Shown: piece after piece, positions 28,473-37,413 of the stretch
How the letters are laid out: each line of letters begins with the position of its first letter
Position numbering within the stretch: the first letter of the stretch is position 1
Assembly (NCBI RefSeq): GCF_015689175.1
Contig: NZ_CP065047.1
Location: forward strand, 3,782,001-3,846,000
Reading direction: 5' to 3'
From: Mycobacterium kubicae
GTDB lineage: Bacteria; Actinomycetota; Actinomycetes; Mycobacteriales; Mycobacteriaceae
Length of the DNA: 64,000 nt
The notes under the pieces: generated by a model
What the model saw: the letters and a program-made list of their open reading frames with translations, nothing else
Databases searched by the model: none
Told to the model about the DNA's origin: nothing
Translations under genes and position numbers: made by a program

Positions 28473-28904
28473 TCAGCCCTGGGTGATGTAGGACTGCAGC
28501 TGCTGTTGTTCGGCCTCGAGTTCACCCATCCGGGTCTTCACCACGTCGCCGATGCTGACGATGCCGATCAGTTTGTTCTCGTCGAGGACCGGCACGTGGC
28601 GCACCCGGTTCTCGGTCATCAACACGCTGATGGCGTCCACGGTGTCGTTTTTCGTGCAGGTGGCGACGTCACTGGTCATGATCTTCGAGACCGGACGCGA
28701 TAGCACGCTGGCGCCGTGTGTATGCAGCTCCCGCACCACATCTCGTTCGGAGACGATGCCTACCACACCTTCGGCGCCGACCACCACCATGGCGCCGATG
28801 TTCTGTTCGGCCAAGCCGGCAAGCAGTTCCCGGACGGTCGCATCCGGGTTGATCGTCACCACCGCCGCACCCTTGTTCCGCAAGACGTCCGCGATCCGCA
28901 TCAA
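28473..28904 (-). CDS. CBS-domain pair protein (Rv2406c-type)
   Basis: This 143-residue protein is two CBS domains in tandem: residues about 5-60 (VTINPDATVRELLAGLAEQNI, GIVSERDVVREL) and about 70-130 (VATCTKNDTVDAISVLMTEN, GIVSIGDVVKTRM). Such Bateman modules bind adenine nucleotides and act as sensors. Nothing else is attached, so it would act through a partner. A C-terminal helix rich in Glu and Gln follows. The 133 bases before it (28340-28472) hold no gene that I can see. Confidence 0.88.
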   Translation of the reverse strand: MMRIADVLRNKGAAVVTINPDATVRELLAGLAEQNIGAMVVVGAEGVVGIVSERDVVRELHTHGASVLSRPVSKIMTSDVATCTKNDTVDAISVLMTENRVRHVPVLDENKLIGIVSIGDVVKTRMGELEAEQQQLQSYITQG

Positions 28905-29024
28905 ACCCTCCCGCCCGGGTGGTGACCTAGTTCACACCAGGCTACGGCTATCTCTCGTGGCGCGGAAGCCACCAAACACCACGATCGGCCACTGAGCACC
29001 GCTGCGGCTTGCGAAGATAAGCCC

Positions 29025-29867
29025 ATGATCGAGGTCACGTTGCTGGGAACCGGAAGCCCGATCCCCGACGCCAACCGCGCCGGACCGGCGACGCTGGTCC
29101 GGGCCGGCGGATAGGTGTTCTTGGTCGACTGCGGACGCGGCGTGCTGCAACGCGCCACCGCCGCCGGCGTGGGTGCGGCGGGACTGTCGGCCCTGCTGCT
29201 CACCCACTTACACAGCGATCACATCGCCGAACTCGGCGATCTGCTCATCACCCGCTGGGTGACCGACTTCGCGCCTGACCCCACACCCCTGCCCATCATC
29301 GGGCCACCCGGCACCACTGAGGTGGTACAGGCCATGCTCAAGGCTTTCGGGCACGACATCAGCTATCGCATCGCCCACCACGCCGACCTGACCGCCCCAC
29401 CGCCGATCGACGTGCACGAGTACACCGAGGGACAGGCCTGGGACCGCGACGGCGTGACGATCCGGGTGGCCCCCACCGATCACCGGCCGGTGGCGCCGAC
29501 CATCGGATTCCGCGTCGAAGCAGCCGGCGCGGCGGTGGTGCTGGCCGGCGACACGGTGCCGTGCGCCACCCTCGACCAATTGGCAGCCGGCGCGGATGCG
29601 TTGGTGCACACCGCGATTCGCAAAGACATCCTGAGCCGAGTACCGCAGCAGCGCATCAAAGACGTGTGCGATTACCACTCGTCGGTGCAGGAAGCCGCCG
29701 CAACCGCGCAGCGAGCCGGGGTCAGCACGTTGATCCTGACCCATTACGTGCCGCCGCTGGCGCCCGGACAAGAGGAGCAGTGGCGGGCGTTGGCCGCCAC
29801 CGAGTTCAGTGGCCAGATCGCACTCGGCGACGACTTACTCCGAGTGCAAGTGCGCCCGCGGCAGTAA
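29025..29867 (+). pseudogene. rnz: RNase Z (Rv2407-type) with premature amber stop
   Basis: The frame from the ATG at 29025 reads [15 protein letters not shown], the start of a tRNA 3'-processing endonuclease, then meets TAG at 29112-29114 (codon 30). M. tuberculosis Rv2407 has Gln at the equivalent position, so CAG to TAG is the simplest change. The frame then continues intact to 29867, with the zinc motif [19 protein letters not shown], and a C-terminal histidine in LTHYVPP. The GTG at 29115, right after the stop, could restart translation and give 251 residues, but without the first beta strand and LLGTGSP loop. The rest of the gene shows no decay. A sequencing error is possible. Confidence 0.85.
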
Positions 29868-30530
29868 GGCGCCGGCCACCAGGAGCCAGACCAGTGCCGA
29901 CGCCCGCGCCACCGGCAGCAGCGGCCCCAGCGGCGGCCATACCAGGACCAGGGCGGTCAGCTCGGCACCCAGGGCAACAGCCAGCCCCGCCCAGGCCACC
30001 GGGGCGGGCAACAGCGCCCGGGCCCGTCCGGGCAGGGCGATGGCGGCGACCAGCAGACCCAGCGCGACCAGGTGACCCGGACCGCCGATGAGAAACGCCA
30101 GGTAATAGATCGCTCGAATTAGCGCCGCGTCGGTGGTGACGTCGCGCCGCGACAGCGTCCAACCCAGCAGGCCGGTCAGACCCAACGCGCCCGCCGCCAG
30201 GGCCCCGCCGACCAGGGCGACCGTCGTCAGCGGCACGCAGACACCGAGCTGGCGCAATCGGGCCGCAGCCGCTGCGGCGAAGACCGCAAGCGGCACCGAC
30301 GACACGAACACCGAGGTCGCGATGGTCTGCACCGCGACCGGTTCGGCGCGCACATAGCCCACCACCGCAGCCGCCGGGCCGTACGGCAGCGGCAGCATGC
30401 CGCCCATTGCGACGCCGACGGCCAGCCCGTCGAACAGCAGGCCGAGGCAGATTGTGATTGAGGCAAGTGTCCACGCCAATCCGTCGGTAGAATGTCGGTT
30501 AAACCTGGGACGGGGCGCCCGTATCGCCAT
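29835..30530 (-). CDS. Multi-pass membrane protein of unknown function
   Basis: This 231-residue protein is mostly hydrophobic, with about six membrane segments (for example [59 protein letters not shown]) after a short basic N-terminus. I do not recognise a family with confidence. Its 3' end overlaps the RNase Z gene tail to tail by 33 bases. It has no counterpart that I recall at this place in M. tuberculosis. It is divergent from the PE gene, 61 bases away. Confidence 0.7.
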   Translation of the reverse strand: MAIRAPRPRFNRHSTDGLAWTLASITICLGLLFDGLAVGVAMGGMLPLPYGPAAAVVGYVRAEPVAVQTIATSVFVSSVPLAVFAAAAAARLRQLGVCVPLTTVALVGGALAAGALGLTGLLGWTLSRRDVTTDAALIRAIYYLAFLIGGPGHLVALGLLVAAIALPGRARALLPAPVAWAGLAVALGAELTALVLVWPPLGPLLPVARASALVWLLVAGALLPRAHLHSE

Positions 30531-30591
30531 ACCATCTGATGATCGGGCTCACAATCGGGCAAAGCCAGGTTGTCTTGATGAGAGGTGCCGG

Positions 30592-30936
30592 ATGTCCTAC
30601 GTAGTGTCGGGGCCGGAGGCAATGCTGGCGAAGGCTGCCGACCTGGCTGGCATCGGCAACTCAATCGCTGAGGTGAACTCCAACATCGCCGCCGACACCA
30701 CCGAGGTGCCCCCGGCGGCTGCCGACCAGGTTTCGGCGCTGGTGGCCTCCCTGTTCGGAACGCACGCGCAGGAATACCAGGCCATCGGCAGCCAGATGGC
30801 GGCCGTGCACGACCAGATCGTGCAGAACCTGATCAGCGGCGCGGGTGCGTACGCCACCTCCGAAGCCGCCAACGCCGCGCAGATCGCCTCCGGGGCGGTC
30901 AATGCGCCCGTCCAGTCCTTGCTCGGCCACCAGTAG
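30592..30936 (+). CDS. PE-family protein (PE24 position)
   Basis: This 114-residue protein is essentially one PE domain: MSYVVSGPEAMLAKAADLAG followed by the helix-turn-helix pattern and a conserved helix (YQAIGSQMAAVHDQIVQNLI). It stops soon after the PE domain. The C-terminal YxxxD/E secretion signal is not seen in its usual form. GAYATSEAANA is the nearest match and would fit Y-x-x-x-E. No PPE partner lies beside it. The ATG at 30592 has a GAGG-type site. M. tuberculosis has PE24 (Rv2408c) here. Confidence 0.85.
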   Translation: MSYVVSGPEAMLAKAADLAGIGNSIAEVNSNIAADTTEVPPAAADQVSALVASLFGTHAQEYQAIGSQMAAVHDQIVQNLISGAGAYATSEAANAAQIASGAVNAPVQSLLGHQ

Positions 30937-30960
30937 CCGGCGACCGGCCGCCGAAAGCTC

Positions 30961-31800
30961 CTATGCGAGCCGGGTGATCTCCACGTCCACGTCGAGGTCG
31001 GTAGCCCCTTGCCCGGAGTAGATGCCTTTGAGCGGGGACACGTCCGCGTAGTCGCGGCCGGCCCCCACGCTGACGTACTGCTCGGTGATGTCGGTGTCAT
31101 TGGTGGGGTCGTAGTACCACCAGCCTCCCGTCCACGCCTGGATCCAGGCGTGGCTGCGCCCTTCAACCGTCTTGCCGACGGCCGCGTCACCGACGGGGTG
31201 CAGGTATCCGGAGACGTATCGAGCGGGAATTCCCATGCTGCGCAACAGCATCAGGTTCAAGTGCGCAAAGTCCTGGCAGACACCTTGGCCCTGTTCCAGG
31301 GCGTCCAGTCCCGACCAGTTGACTCCGGTGGTGCCCGGTAGGTAGTCCAGTTCGCCGCGGACCCACTGCGCCGCGGCGATGACGGCTTCGCTGGGATCGT
31401 GTGCCTTCATGATCCGCTTGCCCACGGCCGCGACCCGTTTACTGGCCGGGGTGTAGGAAGTGGGGCGCAACACCTCGTCGAACCGGTCGATGACCGCGGG
31501 CGATTCCAGCTCAGCCCAGCTCGCTTTGGCCGCCGGGGGTTCCGGACGCTCGGTCTCGACCACCGAGGACGACGTGACGGTCAGCTCCAGATGCGGAGCG
31601 TGCAGGTCGAACGCTGTGACCGCGGTGCCCCAGTAGTCGACGTAGCGGTAGGAGCGGGTGGCCGGAACGGTCTCGACGCGGTTGAGGATGACGTTTTGTC
31701 GAGTGTTCGAGCGCGGGGTCAGGCGGGCTTCGTTGTAGGAGGCGGTCACCGGGGACTGGTAGGCGTACCCGGTTGTATGAACCACCCGCATCCGCCACAT
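30961..31800 (-). CDS. Transglutaminase-like cysteine peptidase (Rv2409c-type)
   Basis: This 279-residue protein starts at the ATG at 31800, overlapping the upstream stop as TGATG. After an N-terminal beta region (VVHTTGYAYQSPVTASYNEA) comes the transglutaminase core: nucleophile Cys in GQGVCQDFAHL (about residue 175), His in EGRSHAWIQAW and Asp in YYDPTND. The family cleaves or forms amide bonds. It is the third gene of a conserved minus-strand trio with an alpha-E protein and a circularly permuted ATP-grasp protein, a set proposed to make and process a peptide or isopeptide conjugate. Confidence 0.9.
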   Translation of the reverse strand: MWRMRVVHTTGYAYQSPVTASYNEARLTPRSNTRQNVILNRVETVPATRSYRYVDYWGTAVTAFDLHAPHLELTVTSSSVVETERPEPPAAKASWAELESPAVIDRFDEVLRPTSYTPASKRVAAVGKRIMKAHDPSEAVIAAAQWVRGELDYLPGTTGVNWSGLDALEQGQGVCQDFAHLNLMLLRSMGIPARYVSGYLHPVGDAAVGKTVEGRSHAWIQAWTGGWWYYDPTNDTDITEQYVSVGAGRDYADVSPLKGIYSGQGATDLDVDVEITRLA

Positions 31801-32777
31801 CAGGACTCCCCCGGCTTGGTGACCGACAGGCCGCGCTGGCCCACATCTGACCACGCGACCCACGGCGCGACGTGAAAATACTGCACCGCCAGCGCATCTC
31901 CGACGGCGTGGCAGGTTTGCTGCAGGCCGGCCAGCCGGGTCTCCAGCGATTCCAGCAAGACGCCGGGTTGCACGAACTCCAGTTCACTGCGCGCCTGCCC
32001 GAGCAATCGCTGCGCTTCGGTGGTGGCCCCGATCCGGCTCTGCGGATTGTGCATCAGCTCGTCGAGGTTGTGTTCGGCCAGCTTCAGCGAGTAGTAGACC
32101 GAACGCGGGAAGAGCCGGTCGAGCATCATGAACTCCACCACCCGCGCCGCATCCAGCACGCCGCGGTAGGTGCGCAGGTAAGTGTCGTGCGCGCCGGCCG
32201 AGCGCAGCAGGGTCACCCACGCCGGTGAGGACGCGCTGTCCCCCACCCGCGACAGCAGCAGCCGCACGGTCATGTCGACCCGCTCGATCGCGCGACCGAG
32301 CACCATGAACCGGTACCCGTCGTCGCGGGACAGGGTGGAATCGGCCAGACCGGCGAACATCGCCGCTCGGCCCTCGATGAACGACAGGAATTCGTGCGGG
32401 CCCAAGCGCTTGGCGGCCCGTTCCCGTTCGGGCAGCGCGTGGTAGGTGGTGTTGATGCATTCCCAGGTCTCGCTGGAGGTCACTTCACGCGCGGATCTGG
32501 CGTTCTCCCGAGCCGCCGAGATCGCGTCGACGATCGAACAACCGCCCTGGGTGTTGGGGTTGAAGGCGACCAGGTCGGTCAACGACCACACGTCGAGCTC
32601 GTGGTCGGGCGGTTGAATGCCCAACACCTGCAACAGCAGCCGGGATGCGTGGTCGGGATCGACGCTGGAATCCTCGAGCAGTTGGTGTACGGCGACGTCC
32701 AGGATGCGGGCGGTGTCGTCGGCGCGCTCGACGTAGCGGCCGATCCAGAACAGCGCTTCGGCGTTGCGAGCGAGCAT
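31800..32777 (-). CDS. Alpha-E domain protein (Rv2410c-type)
   Basis: This 325-residue all-helical protein starts MLARNAEALFWIGRYVERAD, the hallmark of the alpha-E family (DUF403). Later helices include REVTSSETWECINTTYHAL and RGVLDAARVVEFMMLDRLFPRSV. Its biochemical role is not known. It is consistently encoded between an ATP-grasp protein and a transglutaminase-like protein in many bacteria. It overlaps both neighbours by TGATG, so the three proteins are probably made in equal amounts and may form a complex. Confidence 0.92.
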   Translation of the reverse strand: MLARNAEALFWIGRYVERADDTARILDVAVHQLLEDSSVDPDHASRLLLQVLGIQPPDHELDVWSLTDLVAFNPNTQGGCSIVDAISAARENARSAREVTSSETWECINTTYHALPERERAAKRLGPHEFLSFIEGRAAMFAGLADSTLSRDDGYRFMVLGRAIERVDMTVRLLLSRVGDSASSPAWVTLLRSAGAHDTYLRTYRGVLDAARVVEFMMLDRLFPRSVYYSLKLAEHNLDELMHNPQSRIGATTEAQRLLGQARSELEFVQPGVLLESLETRLAGLQQTCHAVGDALAVQYFHVAPWVAWSDVGQRGLSVTKPGES

Positions 32778-34429
32778 CAGCGCATCGCCTGCTGCTGTCG
32801 CTGCTTGGGCTGTTCGCCATGCTGCGCGGAGGTCTGGTCCGGCCGGGCGCCGTCAGGGTGGCCGTCGGTCACCGGCAGCGAGCGCACCACCTCCGCGGCA
32901 CCCAGTTCCCGGGCGCTGGTCGACGTCCGCGGCGCCAACACCCAGGTGTCCTTGGAGCCGCCGCCCTGGCTGGAGTTGACCACCCGGGAACCGTCGACCA
33001 GGGCCACCCGGGTCAGCCCGCCGGGCAGCACCCACACGTCGTTGCCGTCGTTGACCGCGAAGGGCCGCAGATCGACGTAGCGCGGCGCCAGTTTGTCCTC
33101 GATGCGGGTGGGCACCGTGGACAGTTCCATCATGGGCTGCGCGATCCAGCTGCGCGGGTCGTCGCGGATCTTCTTGCTGACGGTGGCCAGCTCCTTGTCG
33201 GAGGCGTCGGGCCCGAACACGATGCCGTAGCCGCCGGAACCCTCGACCGGCTTGATGACCAGCTCGCGGATGCGGTCGAGGACCTCCTCGCGCTCGTCGT
33301 CGAGCCAGCACCGCAGTGTCTCCACGTTGGCCAGCAGCGGCTTCTCGCGCAGGTAGTACTCGATCATGGTCGGCACGTAGGTGTAGACGAGTTTGTCGTC
33401 GCCGACGCCGTTGCCGATCGCGCTGGAGATGACGACATTGCCGGCGCGGGCGGCGTTGACCAGTCCGGCGACCCCGAGCACCGAGTCGGCGCGAAATTGC
33501 AGCGGGTCCAGGAAGGCGTCGTCGATGCGCCGGTAAATGACGTCGACCTGCCGCTCCCCGTCGGTGGTGCGCATGTAGACCTGGTTGTCGCGGCAGAACA
33601 GGTCGCGGCCCTCGACCAGCTCGACGCCCATCTGACGGGCCAGCAGCGAGTGCTCGAAGTAGGCGGAGTTGTAGACGCCGGGGGTCAACACCACCACCGT
33701 GGGGTCGGCCTCGTTGGTGGCGGCCGAATTGCGCAGGGCCTGCAGCAGGTGTGAGGAGTAATCGTCCACCGCACGCACCCGGTGGGTGGCGAACAGGTTA
33801 GGGAAGACACGGGCCATCGTGCGCCGGTTCTCCATGACATAGGACACCCCCGACGGCGAGCGCAGGTTGTCCTCGAGCACCCGGAAATCACCGCGGTCAT
33901 CCCGGATCAGGTCGATGCCCGCGACGTGGATTCGCACCCCGTTAGGCGGGACGATGCCCACGGCTTGACGGTGGAAGTGTTCGCAGGAGGTGATCAGCCG
34001 GCGCGGGATGACGCCGTCGCGCAGGATCTCCTGGTCGCCGTAGATGTCGTCGAGGTACATCTCGAGCGCCTTGACGCGCTGAGTGATCCCGCGCTCCAGC
34101 CGGGTCCATTCGGCGGCGGAGATGACTCGCGGCACCAGGTCCAGCGGAAACGGTCGCTCCTGGCCGGACAGGGAGAAGGTGATGCCCTGATCGATGAACG
34201 CGCGGCCCAGGGCCTCGGCCCGGGCCTTCAGTTCGGAGACGTCCGATGGCGCCAGCTCGGCGTAGATGCCCTTGTAGGGTCCGCGAACGTTGCCGTGGGC
34301 ATCAAACATCTCGTCGAAAGCCTTGGAATACACCTCTGACGTGTCGTAACCGTCGAAGATGCGTTCAAAGCGGGCCGGTGTCCGCCGCTTCGCCTCCGCG
34401 AGCTGGTTTGCGCGAGTCACCTCTGCCAT
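32777..34429 (-). CDS. Circularly permuted ATP-grasp type 2 protein (Rv2411c-type)
   Basis: This 550-residue protein belongs to the DUF404/DUF407 circularly permuted ATP-grasp family, predicted to ligate a carboxylate to an amine with ATP. Visible motifs are HVAGIDLIRDDRGDFRVLED, VLTPGVYNSAYFEH, KPVEGSGGYGIVFG (the nucleotide-binding loop) and YVDLRPFAVND. The C-terminal tail is Gln- and Pro-rich and looks disordered. It leads the trio with the alpha-E and transglutaminase-like proteins. The substrate is not known. Confidence 0.9.
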   Translation of the reverse strand: MAEVTRANQLAEAKRRTPARFERIFDGYDTSEVYSKAFDEMFDAHGNVRGPYKGIYAELAPSDVSELKARAEALGRAFIDQGITFSLSGQERPFPLDLVPRVISAAEWTRLERGITQRVKALEMYLDDIYGDQEILRDGVIPRRLITSCEHFHRQAVGIVPPNGVRIHVAGIDLIRDDRGDFRVLEDNLRSPSGVSYVMENRRTMARVFPNLFATHRVRAVDDYSSHLLQALRNSAATNEADPTVVVLTPGVYNSAYFEHSLLARQMGVELVEGRDLFCRDNQVYMRTTDGERQVDVIYRRIDDAFLDPLQFRADSVLGVAGLVNAARAGNVVISSAIGNGVGDDKLVYTYVPTMIEYYLREKPLLANVETLRCWLDDEREEVLDRIRELVIKPVEGSGGYGIVFGPDASDKELATVSKKIRDDPRSWIAQPMMELSTVPTRIEDKLAPRYVDLRPFAVNDGNDVWVLPGGLTRVALVDGSRVVNSSQGGGSKDTWVLAPRTSTSARELGAAEVVRSLPVTDGHPDGARPDQTSAQHGEQPKQRQQQAMR

Positions 34430-34598
34430 GCTGCCTCAGTCGCCGAATTCACCTGGCCAGTGGTTCCTCTTTTGGGCGAAAACGTAACCGACTGATAACC
34501 TGGGCAACTGCAAACTTGGGCCGTCAGGTCGCAGGGGCGCCGGATGGGGCGCCTGACCGCATGCCGAATCAACACCGAAGGACAAAGGGAACTCACGC

Positions 34599-34862
34599 GT
34601 GGCCAACATCAAGTCGCAGCAAAAGCGCAACCGCACGAACGAGCGCGCCCGACTGCGCAACAAGTCGGTGAAGTCCTCACTGCGGACCGCCATCCGCGCA
34701 TTCCGCGAGGCCGCCCACGCCGGCGACAAGGACAAGGCCACCGAGCTGCTCGCGTCGACCAACCGCAAACTGGACAAGGCCGCAAGTAAGGGCGTGATCC
34801 ACAAGAACCAGGCCGCCAACAAGAAGTCGGCCCTGGCCCGGTCCCTGAACAAGCTCAGCTGA
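34599..34862 (+). CDS. rpsT: 30S ribosomal protein S20
   Basis: This 87-residue basic helical protein ([20 protein letters not shown] start) binds the 5' domain of 16S rRNA. The start is a GTG at 34599 with an AAAGGGA site. Length and sequence match bacterial S20. The 169-base gap before it (34430-34598) should contain its promoter and leader, where S20 autoregulation often acts. I found no clear element. It converges on holA with only 11 bases between stops. Confidence 0.97.
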   Translation: MANIKSQQKRNRTNERARLRNKSVKSSLRTAIRAFREAAHAGDKDKATELLASTNRKLDKAASKGVIHKNQAANKKSALARSLNKLS

Positions 34863-34873
34863 GCCCGCTGAGT

Positions 34874-35845
34874 TCAGTCGGCCACTAGTTCGGCGACCTT
34901 GCGGACCGCCGATTCCAGCGCATAGTCCGCGTCCGCGGCCGCCCCTTTCACGTCGGCGTTGAGCGTCGCCACCAGCTTCATCGCGGTCGCCACCGAGTCC
35001 CGCGACCAGCGCCGCGCCTGCTTCTGCGCTTTTTGCACCCGCCACGGCGGCATCCCCAGCTGCCCGGCCAGCCGGTACGGGTCGCCGGACAGCGGACCCA
35101 CCCGGCCGATGGTGTGCACGGCCTCGGCCAGCGCATCGGCCAGTACCACCAGCGGCTCACCGCGCATCATCGCCCAGCGCAGCGCCTCGGCCGCTCCTTC
35201 GACATCGCCGGCGACGGCTTTGTCAGCGATATCAAAGCCCTTCACCTCGGCTTTGCCGCTGTGGTAGCGCCGCACCGCGGCGGCGTCGACCTGGCCGCCG
35301 GTGTCGGCAACCAGCTGAGAACACGCTGACGCCAGTTCCCGTAAATCGGAGCCGACGGCGTCGAGCAACGCTGTCACCGTCTTGTCGTCGACCTTGACCC
35401 GCAGTGCGCGGAATTCCCGGCGGACGAAGTCGGCCCGTTCGCTGGCCTTGGTGATCCGCGCACACGGGTGCACCTGAGCCCCCAGCGACTTCAGTTCAGC
35501 AGCCAGCGCTTTGGCCCGCCCGCCGCCGGAATGCACCACCACGAGCACCGTTCCCGCAGGGAGGTCGGCCGCGGCCGAGGCGATCAACGCAGCCGCGTCC
35601 TTGCCTGCTTCACCCGCCGCCTCGAGAACCACGATGCGCTCCTCGGCGAACAGCGACGGGCTCAGCAGTTCGGCGAGCTCGTAGGTGCTGACGTCACCAG
35701 CGCGCATCCGGCTGACCGGGACGTCGTCGATGGCCGAGCCGCGACTGGCCCGCTTGCGGGCTGCCCGGAGCACCTCGGCCACGGCCCGCTCGATCAGCAG
35801 TTCCTCGTCCCCCAGCACCAGGTGCAGCGGCGATACCTCGGTCAC
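34874..35845 (-). CDS. holA: DNA polymerase III delta subunit
   Basis: This 323-residue clamp-loader subunit opens the beta clamp. N-terminal residues [20 protein letters not shown] fit the RecA-like fold of delta. The middle section VYTLL-like helices ([39 protein letters not shown]) and the C-terminal collar ([17 protein letters not shown]) match actinobacterial HolA (Rv2413c). It follows comEC by 12 bases, so comEA-comEC-holA form one operon. Confidence 0.93.
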   Translation of the reverse strand: MTEVSPLHLVLGDEELLIERAVAEVLRAARKRASRGSAIDDVPVSRMRAGDVSTYELAELLSPSLFAEERIVVLEAAGEAGKDAAALIASAAADLPAGTVLVVVHSGGGRAKALAAELKSLGAQVHPCARITKASERADFVRREFRALRVKVDDKTVTALLDAVGSDLRELASACSQLVADTGGQVDAAAVRRYHSGKAEVKGFDIADKAVAGDVEGAAEALRWAMMRGEPLVVLADALAEAVHTIGRVGPLSGDPYRLAGQLGMPPWRVQKAQKQARRWSRDSVATAMKLVATLNADVKGAAADADYALESAVRKVAELVAD

Positions 35846-35857
35846 CCCACGATGGTG

Positions 35858-37408
35858 TCACGAGGCTCCGACGAGCCCGGACAGCCACCAGGCCAACCAG
35901 CACAGACCAGCGACCGCGCCGCCGGAACGCACCGCCGCGCGAAACCACCGCCACCGCCACATCGCGGCGACGAACACGCTCGTGCACCCGACTACGACGA
36001 CGCCGGGCATACCTGCGGGGACAGGGACGGTTGTTGCCGGGACAGCGGCGGCCCAGTGCGCGACGTGCACCACCCACCACACTTCCGGTGCGGTGAAGCG
36101 GATCAGCAGCTGCGCCGCGGCCGGCCACGGGACCGCCAGCACGGCAGCCGCGCTGCCCAGGACGGTGAGCGGGGCAATCACCACCGCCACCATCAAATTC
36201 GCGACGGCGGCGATCACGCTGAACCGGCCCGAGATGGCGGCGACCAGCGGCGCGGTCACCAGTTGTGCGGCCGCCGCGACGGCGAGGGCGTCCGCCACCG
36301 GCTTCGGGCAGCCGCGGACGGTCAGGCGCTGGGACCACACCGGCGCGATTACGATCAAGGCGGCGGTCGCCACAACGGACAGGGCGAAGCCCATGTCGAC
36401 GGCCAGCTGCGGAGCCACGGCCAGCAAAACCAGCACCGACGTTGACAGCGCCGGAATCGCTTGTCTGCGACGGGAAGTGAGGATTCCCGCCAAGCCGATG
36501 GCACCCATCACCGCGGCCCGCAACACACTGGCCGTCGGCTGTACCACGATGACGAAAGCCACCAGCACGACCGCCGCCGACACGACCGCGACCCGCGGCC
36601 CGACCAGCCGCGCCGAAAACAACACGGCCGCGCACACGATCGTCACGTTGGCACCCGAAACCGCGGTCAGGTGCGTCATCCCGGCGGCACGGAACTCCCG
36701 CCCGGTCGCGGTGGTGACCTGAGACGTGTCACCGAGCACCAGAGCAGGCAGCATCGCGGCCTGATCGGGCGGCAAGACCTCCCGGACGACGGCCGCGAAC
36801 CGGCCGCGGACGGTGTGGGCGACCCGCTGCATGGGTCCGGCGGTGCCGATAACCGGGCGACTCGTCGCGTTGAGGACGGCCACCGTCAGGTCATGGCGGC
36901 TCGGTCGCCGGATTTGGGCGCTGAACCGCATCGGCTGCCCCACCATCAGCTCCGCGTATTCCGCAGCGGGACCGAAAACGACGACGCGGCCGGAGCTTTG
37001 GTCACCGCGCAGCCTCGCCAGGGTGGCTCGAAACATCAGCCGGCCGCGCCCCAACGGCACCGGACTTTCGCTGGGGATGACCGTGACGGGAGCGACGCTG
37101 CCGAACGCGGCGGTGATCGGGTGGCGAGCGACAGCCTGGGTGCGCATGGCGATCGCCACGCCGTAACCGGCGCCCACCACGCCGACGGCCGCCAAGCCGG
37201 CGCTGAAGGCGGCCAGTCGCAGCGCAGGGCCCGGCCGGCGCCTCGCATGCCACCACAGCACACCCGAGCCGGTGGCCACCACGACGCAGCAGACAGCCGA
37301 CATCCTGCCCGTCGACCACACGATCCCGGCGGCGGTGACCGTCCAGCTGGTCAACGCCGCCGGCACCAGGCGTACATCCAGCCGTGGGCGGTCGTCGCAG
37401 TGCGGCAC
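35858..37408 (-). CDS. comEC: ComEC/Rec2-like competence membrane protein
   Basis: This 516-residue membrane protein starts at a GTG at 37408, six bases after the comEA stop. An N-terminal domain with an OB-like segment (PLGRGRLMFRATLARLRG) is followed by the Competence domain with its many helices, including MTHLTAVSGANVTIVCAAVL. The C-terminal metallo-beta-lactamase domain of longer ComEC proteins is absent, as in M. tuberculosis Rv2414c of similar size. DNA import is the family role, though natural competence is not established for mycobacteria of this group. Confidence 0.9.
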   Translation of the reverse strand: MPHCDDRPRLDVRLVPAALTSWTVTAAGIVWSTGRMSAVCCVVVATGSGVLWWHARRRPGPALRLAAFSAGLAAVGVVGAGYGVAIAMRTQAVARHPITAAFGSVAPVTVIPSESPVPLGRGRLMFRATLARLRGDQSSGRVVVFGPAAEYAELMVGQPMRFSAQIRRPSRHDLTVAVLNATSRPVIGTAGPMQRVAHTVRGRFAAVVREVLPPDQAAMLPALVLGDTSQVTTATGREFRAAGMTHLTAVSGANVTIVCAAVLFSARLVGPRVAVVSAAVVLVAFVIVVQPTASVLRAAVMGAIGLAGILTSRRRQAIPALSTSVLVLLAVAPQLAVDMGFALSVVATAALIVIAPVWSQRLTVRGCPKPVADALAVAAAAQLVTAPLVAAISGRFSVIAAVANLMVAVVIAPLTVLGSAAAVLAVPWPAAAQLLIRFTAPEVWWVVHVAHWAAAVPATTVPVPAGMPGVVVVGCTSVFVAAMWRWRWFRAAVRSGGAVAGLCWLAWWLSGLVGAS

Positions 37409-37413
37409 GGCTG

